DNA from: an uncultured Flavobacteriales bacterium
GTDB lineage: Bacteria; Bacteroidota; Bacteroidia; CAIKAF01
Direction: 5' to 3'
Length of the DNA: 19,656 bases
NCBI GenBank assembly: GCA_937925455.1
Contig: CALEWF010000276.1
Coordinates: forward strand, 1-19,656
The notes under the pieces were generated by a model. That model was not told where the DNA came from and did not search any database. It saw only the letters and a list, made by a program, of their open reading frames with translations. The translations under genes and the position numbers were made by a program. Below, piece after piece: positions 1 to 7,235 of the stretch; position 1 is the stretch's first letter, and each line of letters starts with the position of its first letter.

Positions 1-89
1 TGAAAAATTAAAATAATATTGGGATATAAATAGTGTAAATTCAAAAAAAAATTCTGTGCAATTCTTTTCATTGTTTATTTATTACTTCA

Positions 90-97
90 CAAAGTTA
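90..97 (-). promoter_or_regulatory. Possible Bacteroidota -7 box for a gene left of the window
   Basis: The minus strand reads TAACTTTG, an exact fit to the Bacteroidota -7 consensus TAnnTTTG. It lies in the AT-rich stretch 1-150 beyond the coxA terminator and points out of the window, so it could drive a minus-strand gene starting to the left. No TTG-type -33 element sits at the usual 19-21 bp spacing, and in AT-rich DNA such an octamer can occur by chance. Nothing else recognisable is present in 1-155. Confidence 0.25.
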
Positions 98-155
98 GCC
101 GAATTAACAAGTAGTTTGGTTTATTCAAGCTTACTATTTCCATTTACTAAAATAA

Positions 156-184
156 AAAGAGGGAATGTTTAGCATCCCCTCTTT
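156..184 (-). terminator. Rho-independent terminator of the act-cox operon
   Basis: On the minus strand the RNA can fold into a 12-bp stem, AAAGAGGGGAUG pairing with CAUUCCCUCUUU with one G-U wobble and a 5-nt loop, followed by the U-rich run UUUUUAUUUUAG. It begins 22 bp past the coxA stop codon. This marks the 3' end of the respiratory operon and implies that oxidase subunits III and IV are not co-transcribed downstream of coxA. Confidence 0.85.
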
Positions 185-206
185 CAAATTTCATTAAAAA
201 AAATAA

Positions 207-2030
207 TTAATGATGAGCATGCACTTTTTCCTCTTCTTTCAAAGGCTCAGTTTGAGGAACAAAATCTTCTTCCCGATCAGGCAAACTGTAATCATAAGGC
301 CAACGATGTACTTCCGGAATAGCACCAGGCCAGTTACCATGAATATGTTCAACCGGGGTTGTCCACTCCAGAGTTGTAGAATTCCAAGGATTTTGTGGAG
401 CTTTAGGACCTTTAATTGCACTGTAAATGAAGTTGAAAACAAAGATAAACTGAGCCAATCCACCAATGATGGCAAAGATGGAAATTAGAGTATTCAAATC
501 AGCAAATCCATTGAAAATTTCAAAGGCGGTGTAGTTGTAATAACGACGAGGAACACCAGCTAATCCTAAGTAATGCATGGGGAAGAATACTCCGTAAGCA
601 GAAATCAGAGTCAACCAAAAATGTGCGTACCCCAATTTATTATTCATCATGCGTCCAAAAAGTTTGGGGAACCAATGATATACTCCTGCAAATGTACCAA
701 ACATAGATGCCACGCCCATTACAATGTGGAAATGAGCAACCACAAAGTATGTATTGTGAAGGTTCACATCGAGTGCAGAATCCGCTAAGATAATACCGGT
801 AAGACCACCAGTGATAAACAGCGAAACCACTCCAATTGCAAACATCATTCCTGGTGTAAAGCGAATATTACCTTTCCACAAAGTTGTTATATAGTTAAAT
901 GCTTTTATAGCAGAAGGAATAGCAATTAAAAGGGTTGTAAAAGTAAATACAGAACCTAGGAACGGATTCATTCCAGTAATATACATGTGGTGCCCCCATA
1001 CAATGAATGAAAGGAAAGCAATGGCCAACATCGAAGCAATCATGGCACGATAACCGAAAATTGGTTTGCGTGCATTTACTGCAATTACTTCAGAGGTAAT
1101 GCCCAATGAAGGCACAAGAATAATATATACTTCCGGGTGTCCTAAAAACCAAAATAAGTGTTGATACAAAATTGGGCTACCCCCTGTTTGCTCTAATGCC
1201 TGGCCTCCAATGAAAATATCGGACAAATAGAAACTAGTACCAAAACTTCTGTCAAAAATCAATAACAAAGCAGCTGCTAATAATACCGGGAAAGATAAAA
1301 GACCCAAAATAGCAGTAATTAAAAAGGCCCACACCGTTAATGGTAGCCTAGTCATTGACATTCCTTTAGTTCTCAAATTCACAACAGTAGTAATGTAATT
1401 TAATCCTCCCATTAACACGGAAACAATGAATAAAGCAATACTTAGTAACCATAGTGTCATTCCCAGTCCAGAGCCTTGAGATGCTTGAGGCAGTGCACTC
1501 AAAGGAGGATACACCACCCAGCCACTAGCTGCAGGTCCAGTTTCTACAAATAAAGAAATCATCATAATCAGACTGGAAAGGAAGAAAAACCAGTAAGACA
1601 ACATGTTTAGGAATGGCGATGCCATATCACGGGCACCAATCTGTAATGGAATAAGTAAGTTACTGAAAGTACCACTTAATCCGGCGGTAAGTACCATGAA
1701 AACAAGAATGGTTCCATGAATAGTAACAGCCGCTAAGTAAAAGTTCGGATCTAAAATTCCACCTTTTGCCCATTTTCCTAAAAATGTTTCTAGTATAGGC
1801 ATGGGTTGATTGGGCCACCCTAGTTGTAAACGGAAAAACAAACTAAGAGACATCCCTACCAATCCCATGAAAATTCCTGTAATCAGGAATTGTTTGGCAA
1901 TCATTTTATGATCCATGCTAAAGATATACTTCGAAATGAAGCTTTCTTTATGATGACCATGGGCATCGTGATGTGCATGAGCATGAGCTGCTACTTGGGC
2001 TTCAGCATGTGTTGAATGAATTTCGCTCAT
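207..2030 (-). CDS. coxA: Cytochrome c oxidase subunit I (aa3 type, A1 family)
   Basis: Catalytic subunit of the terminal oxidase: it reduces O2 to water with electrons from CuA and pumps protons across the inner membrane. The 607-residue product has about 12 hydrophobic helices. Visible ligands are H105 and H435 (haem a), H433 (haem a3) and H298, H347 and H348 (CuB), with Y302 in the HPEVY motif forming the usual His-Tyr partner. E300 of the same motif, D135 and N142 (D channel) and K376 (K channel) are present, so it is an A1-type proton-pumping oxidase. The N-terminus (residues 5-27) is very His-rich and the C-terminus ends in HAHH; both extend beyond the core fold. It is the last gene of the act-cox operon, 29 bp after coxB, and is followed directly by a terminator. 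Confidence 0.97.
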   Translation of the reverse strand: MSEIHSTHAEAQVAAHAHAHHDAHGHHKESFISKYIFSMDHKMIAKQFLITGIFMGLVGMSLSLFFRLQLGWPNQPMPILETFLGKWAKGGILDPNFYLAAVTIHGTILVFMVLTAGLSGTFSNLLIPLQIGARDMASPFLNMLSYWFFFLSSLIMMISLFVETGPAASGWVVYPPLSALPQASQGSGLGMTLWLLSIALFIVSVLMGGLNYITTVVNLRTKGMSMTRLPLTVWAFLITAILGLLSFPVLLAAALLLIFDRSFGTSFYLSDIFIGGQALEQTGGSPILYQHLFWFLGHPEVYIILVPSLGITSEVIAVNARKPIFGYRAMIASMLAIAFLSFIVWGHHMYITGMNPFLGSVFTFTTLLIAIPSAIKAFNYITTLWKGNIRFTPGMMFAIGVVSLFITGGLTGIILADSALDVNLHNTYFVVAHFHIVMGVASMFGTFAGVYHWFPKLFGRMMNNKLGYAHFWLTLISAYGVFFPMHYLGLAGVPRRYYNYTAFEIFNGFADLNTLISIFAIIGGLAQFIFVFNFIYSAIKGPKAPQNPWNSTTLEWTTPVEHIHGNWPGAIPEVHRWPYDYSLPDREEDFVPQTEPLKEEEKVHAHH

Positions 2031-2059
2031 AATAGTTAATTTTATAGTATATTTTAATA

Positions 2060-3310
2060 TTATAAATGTATTTTCATGGCTGTTTGTTTAGTACTATCTG
2101 CAGAAATTTGTTCTGTGGAAGGAACTTCAGACACAGTACCTTGTTTTTCAGCAATCTGTTCTCCAACAGTTTTCTTACTGTTTAACCATTTAGTAAAATC
2201 TTCTTCTGTAACGATAACAATAGGCAATTGCATATTATAGTGAGCAGAACCACAAATATTATTGCAAAATAACAAATAATTAAAGTTTGGATTACCCAAT
2301 TTGGCCTGCATTTCAGCAGTGGTAATGGTAGGTGTGAAGGTAAATCCCGTTTTTACACCAGGTACACAATACATGTGAACACGAAAATGTGGCATGTAAG
2401 CACTGTGAATTACATCTTGACTACGCAAGTGAAGCTCAATAGTTTTATTTACAGGAAGATATATTGTATCTTGAAATACAATGTCATCATAAGCAGTTTG
2501 GTATGGTTGTTCAGTTGATTTCTTTTTAAACTCCATTACCAATTGCAACTGACGCTTTAATCTTCTGTACGCTGTCTTTAATTCAGCCAATTTTTCCTTA
2601 TTAGGAAATTTTTCATTCATTTCTGTTTCCAAACGTGCTTTTTCTTTATTTAAAGCATCCAATTGCTCATCAACTAATTCAGGAGTGATAAGACCCAAGG
2701 TATTTGTACCCGAAATCATTGTATAATTGGCATCTCCCAACAACTTGTCTTTACCGGCAAAGCGAACAGTCCAATCGAATTGGCGAGCATATAATTCAAA
2801 AACTACTTTATCCACATCTTCACTTTTTCTTGTAGTTTGATTCCAAACTATTAATCCTTTTAAAATCAAAACTGACAGTACTACGGCTGGTATAATGGTC
2901 CATACCATTTCTAAGGTATTATTATGTGCATAATGATATGCCTTTCTGTTTTTGTTATATCTATAACGATATGCAAACCACAAAAGAAGGGTTTGAGTAA
3001 TAAAAAAGGCAAGTGTAATAATAATTAAATTTAATTCAAGTAATGATTCTACTTCTTTGCCATGAATACTGGCTGCCGGAGGAAGTAAATATTTGTAATT
3101 ATAATATTTATTAGTGAAATAAATAAACATGGAGAATAAACCCACCATGGAAAGCAAAAACATAAGAGCCGTAATATTATTTTCGCTTTCAGATATATCA
3201 TAGGGTTTACGACCTCTTAAAATAGAGGTAAATTCAAACACTTTAAGCAAGCGGGCTGCTGTAATAATGGTAAGTATAATTACCGCTGCAAGTAAGATAT
3301 TCATCAACAT
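2060..3310 (-). CDS. coxB: Cytochrome c oxidase subunit II (CuA), with a helical insert
   Basis: Accepts electrons from cytochrome c or from complex III and passes them through the binuclear CuA centre to subunit I. The 416-residue product has hydrophobic segments near 4-20, 46-66, 92-114 and 134-154, more than the two of classical subunit II, followed by a periplasmic cupredoxin domain. CuA ligands are H302, C349, C353, H357 and M360; the position usually held by Glu in CSEICG-type motifs is Asn here, but that residue binds through its backbone. Between about residues 211 and 263 lies a Lys/Glu-rich stretch with heptad-like leucines that looks like a coiled-coil hairpin interrupting the CuA domain. 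The start could also be the Met two codons later (3304). It follows actF by 35 bp, in keeping with a physical partnership with complex III. Confidence 0.95.
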   Translation of the reverse strand: MLMNILLAAVIILTIITAARLLKVFEFTSILRGRKPYDISESENNITALMFLLSMVGLFSMFIYFTNKYYNYKYLLPPAASIHGKEVESLLELNLIIITLAFFITQTLLLWFAYRYRYNKNRKAYHYAHNNTLEMVWTIIPAVVLSVLILKGLIVWNQTTRKSEDVDKVVFELYARQFDWTVRFAGKDKLLGDANYTMISGTNTLGLITPELVDEQLDALNKEKARLETEMNEKFPNKEKLAELKTAYRRLKRQLQLVMEFKKKSTEQPYQTAYDDIVFQDTIYLPVNKTIELHLRSQDVIHSAYMPHFRVHMYCVPGVKTGFTFTPTITTAEMQAKLGNPNFNYLLFCNNICGSAHYNMQLPIVIVTEEDFTKWLNSKKTVGEQIAEKQGTVSEVPSTEQISADSTKQTAMKIHL

Positions 3311-3345
3311 ATCACCTGTATTTTAATTTCTTGTTATGTACTTAT

Positions 3346-4521
3346 TTAAATATGATGTTGTTTACTTTCATTGAGGAATGGGTGATTCTTAGGTACCAAA
3401 GCATGCTTGCTCAATGTACCAAGCACAACGAACAGGAACAAACCTAAAAATCCTAATACCATTCCAATTTCAGTAAAGCCAATGTTCCACTTATCTTTTA
3501 CCGTTCCAGGCATAATGATTTGGAACAAATCAAGATAATGTCCAACCAACAATATTGCTCCTACAATGGTAAGCAACCAAGGTGTTCTCTTAGCATCACG
3601 ATGCATTAAAATAAGCAGCGGGAAAGCAAAATTGATAGCCAACATCGGAATTACAATATACTTATAATCAGTATTGAAACGCTCTAGAAAATAGTTAATT
3701 TCTTCAGGAATATTAGAGTACCAAATCAACATATATTGCGAAAACCATAAATAAGTCCAAAAAATGCTGAAAGCAAACATAAATTTAGCTAAATCATGTA
3801 TATGATTTTCATTTATCCATTCCATTAAACCTTGACGCTTTATATGTAACAAAATCAATAACATCATGATAATACCGCTAACAAACAATCCAGCAAAAAT
3901 ATACCAACCGAAAAGGGTAGAATACCAGTGTACATCAATTGACATCAACCAATCCCAAGCAGACATAGAAGATGTTACTGCGAAGAACACCAAAAATGTA
4001 GCACCCCAAACTAACCCTTTTTTGTGCATTTCCAAACCAGGCGTTGCGTCTTCTTTTAGAGAAATTTTTCGAAACTGCATAGCCAAGAAAAGCCAACCTG
4101 CCAAATAAACAACAGTACGAATTGCATAGAACGTATTGGATAGATAAACTTTCTTTCCACTGTTCAGATACACTTCATCAGTTTCCTGAAAATGATGATC
4201 CATCCAGTGCCAAATATCATGCACTCCTAACAAGCCAGTAATTACTAAGGCAAACATAACGATGGCACCAATTGGCAAATAAGCACTCATGGCTTCCGGA
4301 ATTCGTTTAAAACCGCTATGCCAACCGGCTTCACCCACATAATTTACGGCAATAAAGAAAGTTCCTGCCAGGGCAATTGCCATGTAGAAAAATCCGTTTA
4401 GAAGCAGGTTTGCCCATACCCTCTCTGGGGTAACGACAAAACCATACACAATTGATGCAAGCCCGATGCCCATCAGGGCCAAGGTTAACATTTTGGTCTT
4501 TCCGGCAAACGTATAATTCAT
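3346..4521 (-). CDS. actF: Alternative complex III membrane subunit ActF
   Basis: Integral membrane subunit of the quinol:cytochrome c oxidoreductase, distantly related to ActC and to the NrfD/PsrC family. The 391-residue product is almost entirely hydrophobic, with about ten predicted helices. The segment MSAWDWLMSIDVHWYSTLFG (about residues 186-205) is characteristic of ActF. A His/Asp-rich loop around 101-113 and a hydrophilic segment at 113-127 separate helix groups. By family knowledge ActC and ActF flank the quinol site and may take part in proton movement; the sequence itself only shows the membrane fold. It lies 59 bp after actE and 35 bp before coxB. Confidence 0.92.
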   Translation of the reverse strand: MNYTFAGKTKMLTLALMGIGLASIVYGFVVTPERVWANLLLNGFFYMAIALAGTFFIAVNYVGEAGWHSGFKRIPEAMSAYLPIGAIVMFALVITGLLGVHDIWHWMDHHFQETDEVYLNSGKKVYLSNTFYAIRTVVYLAGWLFLAMQFRKISLKEDATPGLEMHKKGLVWGATFLVFFAVTSSMSAWDWLMSIDVHWYSTLFGWYIFAGLFVSGIIMMLLILLHIKRQGLMEWINENHIHDLAKFMFAFSIFWTYLWFSQYMLIWYSNIPEEINYFLERFNTDYKYIVIPMLAINFAFPLLILMHRDAKRTPWLLTIVGAILLVGHYLDLFQIIMPGTVKDKWNIGFTEIGMVLGFLGLFLFVVLGTLSKHALVPKNHPFLNESKQHHI

Positions 4522-4580
4522 CGTTCTAAAGTCTTTTCTGATTAATATCCTATTGAAAGTTATTTTAGCTTATAGTGAGC

Positions 4581-5180
4581 TTATTTTTTTTGTAATTCCT
4601 GAACATAAAAAACAATTTGCCAACGCTCATAGGCTGAAAGCTGAGAAGCGTAAGGCCCCATATTCCCTTTACCGTACTGCATGGCATGAAAAATTTGTCC
4701 TTCTGTAATATTTTTCAGTTGATCAGAATTATAAGCTGGTGGCTGTAATCCATAATTTTCTTTTGCTAGCAGTACTTTTACTACGGAGCCATCCCCTTGT
4801 CCTTCTTTTCCATGACAAGCAATACAATATACTTCATATAATCGCTTACCTTCTGATAAGTTATATTCAGTAGGCTCTAACGGATTTTTCAAAAAAACAA
4901 TGGCAGAATCACGACCTGATGGTGCATTGGAATATGGATATGGTATAAAGTTGATCATTTTACTACGATCAAAGGAGTGAGCTATGGTTCCCGGTACTGG
5001 ATCCTGATTGGTTTTACCATCAGCAAAATTAGGATTTTTCTCTCCGGGTTTATAAGCTGGTGAATAATACATATCCGGCATGTACTCAAAACCGGGGCTA
5101 TTTTTATCCTTAAAGCAGGAAGTAAACACCATGCTTACTGCGGCTATTCCAAGCAAGATATTTCTGTTAATCTTTTTCAT
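4581..5180 (-). CDS. actE: Alternative complex III monohaem cytochrome c lipoprotein ActE
   Basis: Small c-type cytochrome of complex III that hands electrons on towards the oxidase. The 199-residue precursor starts with a lipoprotein signal peptide ending in FTSC, so C22 should be lipidated and anchor the protein on the periplasmic face of the inner membrane. One haem-binding motif CIACH lies at 119-123, and M174 in GNMGPYASQL is the likely sixth ligand, giving a class I cytochrome fold over about 105-198. Residues 23-104 form a Pro/Tyr-rich linker that would wrap on the complex. In the published Flavobacterium johnsoniae complex III structure two subunits are anchored by triacylated cysteines, which fits this lipobox. 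It sits 23 bp after actD. Confidence 0.93.
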   Translation of the reverse strand: MKKINRNILLGIAAVSMVFTSCFKDKNSPGFEYMPDMYYSPAYKPGEKNPNFADGKTNQDPVPGTIAHSFDRSKMINFIPYPYSNAPSGRDSAIVFLKNPLEPTEYNLSEGKRLYEVYCIACHGKEGQGDGSVVKVLLAKENYGLQPPAYNSDQLKNITEGQIFHAMQYGKGNMGPYASQLSAYERWQIVFYVQELQKK

Positions 5181-5203
5181 CTGGTTTGAATCAATACGAT
5201 GGT

Positions 5204-5746
5204 TTAATCTTTATATTTCAGTTCAGAATCATTCACTTCAGCAGCCTTGGTTTCTCTTACCAGGTTTTTAAGCTCTTCCTCAGACAATTTATTATCGTCA
5301 AGCACAATTTCCATTACAAACTTATCGTCTGTAGAACGAGGATCGGGATTCATGGCTTTAAAACCCGGGAAAAGACGTGAACGAATAAGAAAAGTAAAGT
5401 TCATCAAGTGGGCAGCAACAAGCACGGTAATTTCAAAGGTTACCGGAACAAACGCTGGCAAGTTTTGACTCAAAGAAAAACTGGGCTTACCTCCAATATT
5501 CATCGGCCAGTCTTTAATATTCATATACCAAATCATCAATAATGCCAGTGAAGTTCCAGTCAATCCGTAGAAAAAAGCCACCGTTGAGATACGGGTGGGT
5601 TTTATTCCAAGTACCTTGTCTATGCCGTGAATGGGAAACGGTGAATAAACCTCACGAATTTTAACTCCTTTACTTATGAGATGCTTGGCACCGTAAAGGG
5701 TTTCATCCGGATCATTAAATACTGCCAGAATTGTTTTTTTACCCAT
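5204..5746 (-). CDS. actD: Alternative complex III subunit ActD (DUF3341)
   Basis: Accessory membrane subunit of complex III, with no cofactor. The 180-residue product has a soluble N-terminal part with the DUF3341 hallmark YSPFPIHGID (34-43), two transmembrane helices at about 53-75 and 98-121 joined by a short periplasmic loop, and a charged C-terminal tail rich in Asp, Glu and Lys. By family knowledge it packs beside ActC/ActF and stabilises the complex. It lies between actC (41 bp) and actE (23 bp), the standard order for this operon. Confidence 0.93.
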   Translation of the reverse strand: MGKKTILAVFNDPDETLYGAKHLISKGVKIREVYSPFPIHGIDKVLGIKPTRISTVAFFYGLTGTSLALLMIWYMNIKDWPMNIGGKPSFSLSQNLPAFVPVTFEITVLVAAHLMNFTFLIRSRLFPGFKAMNPDPRSTDDKFVMEIVLDDNKLSEEELKNLVRETKAAEVNDSELKYKD

Positions 5747-5787
5747 AGCGCTTATTCAAATAATATGTTCCTTTTTACAGATGTTGA

Positions 5788-7197
5788 TTAATGATGTAAT
5801 TCTTCACCTACTTTTTCATACTCATGTTCCGTTTTCTTTTTCCATCCATCGCCAGATACTTTCAAAATAGATTTAGTTTCTGCAATAGCAATAACCGGAA
5901 ATGTTCTGGAAAAGAGCAAGAACAACGAGAAGAAAATACCCAGCGTACCTATGAAAATTCCAATATCTACAAAGGTAGGATAGAACATGGTCCAAGAAGA
6001 TGGTAAGAAATCACGGTGAAGTGAGGTTACAATAATTACAAAACGCTCAAACCACATACCCACGTTCACTACCAACGATAACAGGAATGTAGCCAATAAG
6101 CTACGGCGAATTTTACGGAACCAGAACAATTGCGGGCTGATTACGTTGCAGCTCATCATAATCCAATAAGCCCAAGCATAGGGACCGGTTGCACGGTTTA
6201 AGAAAGCATAGTGCTCATATTGTACACCAGAATACCACGCAATTACCAACTCTGTTATGTAAGCAACCCCCACAATAGAACCTGTTACCACAATAATTTT
6301 ATTCATTGATTCTAAGTGGTTAATAGTAATGTATTCTTCCAGATTTAGCACTTTTCTCATAATAATCAGCAGCGTAGCCACCATAGCAAATCCAGAGAAA
6401 ATAGCACCGGCAACGAAATATGGAGGGAAGATAGTAGTATGCCATCCAGGGATTACTGAAGTGGCAAAGTCCATGGATACGATGGTGTGTACAGATAATA
6501 CCAACGGGGTAGAAAGACCGGCTAACACCAATGAAACTTCTTCAAATCGCTGCCAGGTTTTTACATTTCCGCTCCAACCCAAGCTCACTACACTGTATAT
6601 TTTTTTCATGAATGGAATGATCTGACGGTCACGAACAGTGGCAAAGTCTGGAATCAAACCAATATACCAGAAACCAAGTGATACAGAAAAATACGTTGAG
6701 ATAGCAAAAAGGTCCCAAAGAAGGGGTGAATTAAAGTTTACCCACAATGAACCAAATTGGTTAGGTACAGGGAAAAACCAATAAACCACCCAAACGCGTC
6801 CCACGTGAATACCTGGGAACATGGCAGCACAAATTACCGCAAAAATGGTCATCGCTTCAGCGGATCGGTTGATAGCCATTCTCCACTTTTGGCGAAACAA
6901 CAAAAGAATAGCAGAGATTAACGTACCCGCGTGACCAATACCTACCCACCATACGAAGTTGGTGATGTCCCATGCCCAACCTACGGTTTTATTCAACCCC
7001 CATACACCGATCCCGGTACCGAATGTATAGGCAATAAGGCCCAGTCCCCACAATGCACACATGGCGGCCACGGTGAATACCAAATACCAAAGTTTATTGG
7101 CACGGCCTTCAATAGGCTTACAAATGTCCTCCGTAATCTGATGATAATCTTTATTACCCAGAATTAACGGCTCCCTGATTGGTGATTCAATATGCAT
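5788..7197 (-). CDS. actC: Alternative complex III quinol-binding subunit ActC (NrfD family)
   Basis: Polytopic membrane subunit thought to oxidise quinol and deliver electrons to ActB. The 469-residue product has about ten helices and aligns by eye with NrfD/PsrC proteins: GIGHAGTLISAILLLFRQ (about 86-103), HVGRVWVVYWFFP (131-143) and WDLFAISTYFSVSLGFWYIG (161-180) are family landmarks, with H131 and D162 as polar residues inside the membrane part. The C-terminus is a short charged tail ending in two His. It lies 38 bp after actB and 41 bp before actD. Confidence 0.95.
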   Translation of the reverse strand: MHIESPIREPLILGNKDYHQITEDICKPIEGRANKLWYLVFTVAAMCALWGLGLIAYTFGTGIGVWGLNKTVGWAWDITNFVWWVGIGHAGTLISAILLLFRQKWRMAINRSAEAMTIFAVICAAMFPGIHVGRVWVVYWFFPVPNQFGSLWVNFNSPLLWDLFAISTYFSVSLGFWYIGLIPDFATVRDRQIIPFMKKIYSVVSLGWSGNVKTWQRFEEVSLVLAGLSTPLVLSVHTIVSMDFATSVIPGWHTTIFPPYFVAGAIFSGFAMVATLLIIMRKVLNLEEYITINHLESMNKIIVVTGSIVGVAYITELVIAWYSGVQYEHYAFLNRATGPYAWAYWIMMSCNVISPQLFWFRKIRRSLLATFLLSLVVNVGMWFERFVIIVTSLHRDFLPSSWTMFYPTFVDIGIFIGTLGIFFSLFLLFSRTFPVIAIAETKSILKVSGDGWKKKTEHEYEKVGEELHH

Positions 7198-7235
7198 AGG
7201 TTATTTTACTTATTGTTAAAACTTAAATTTATTTT

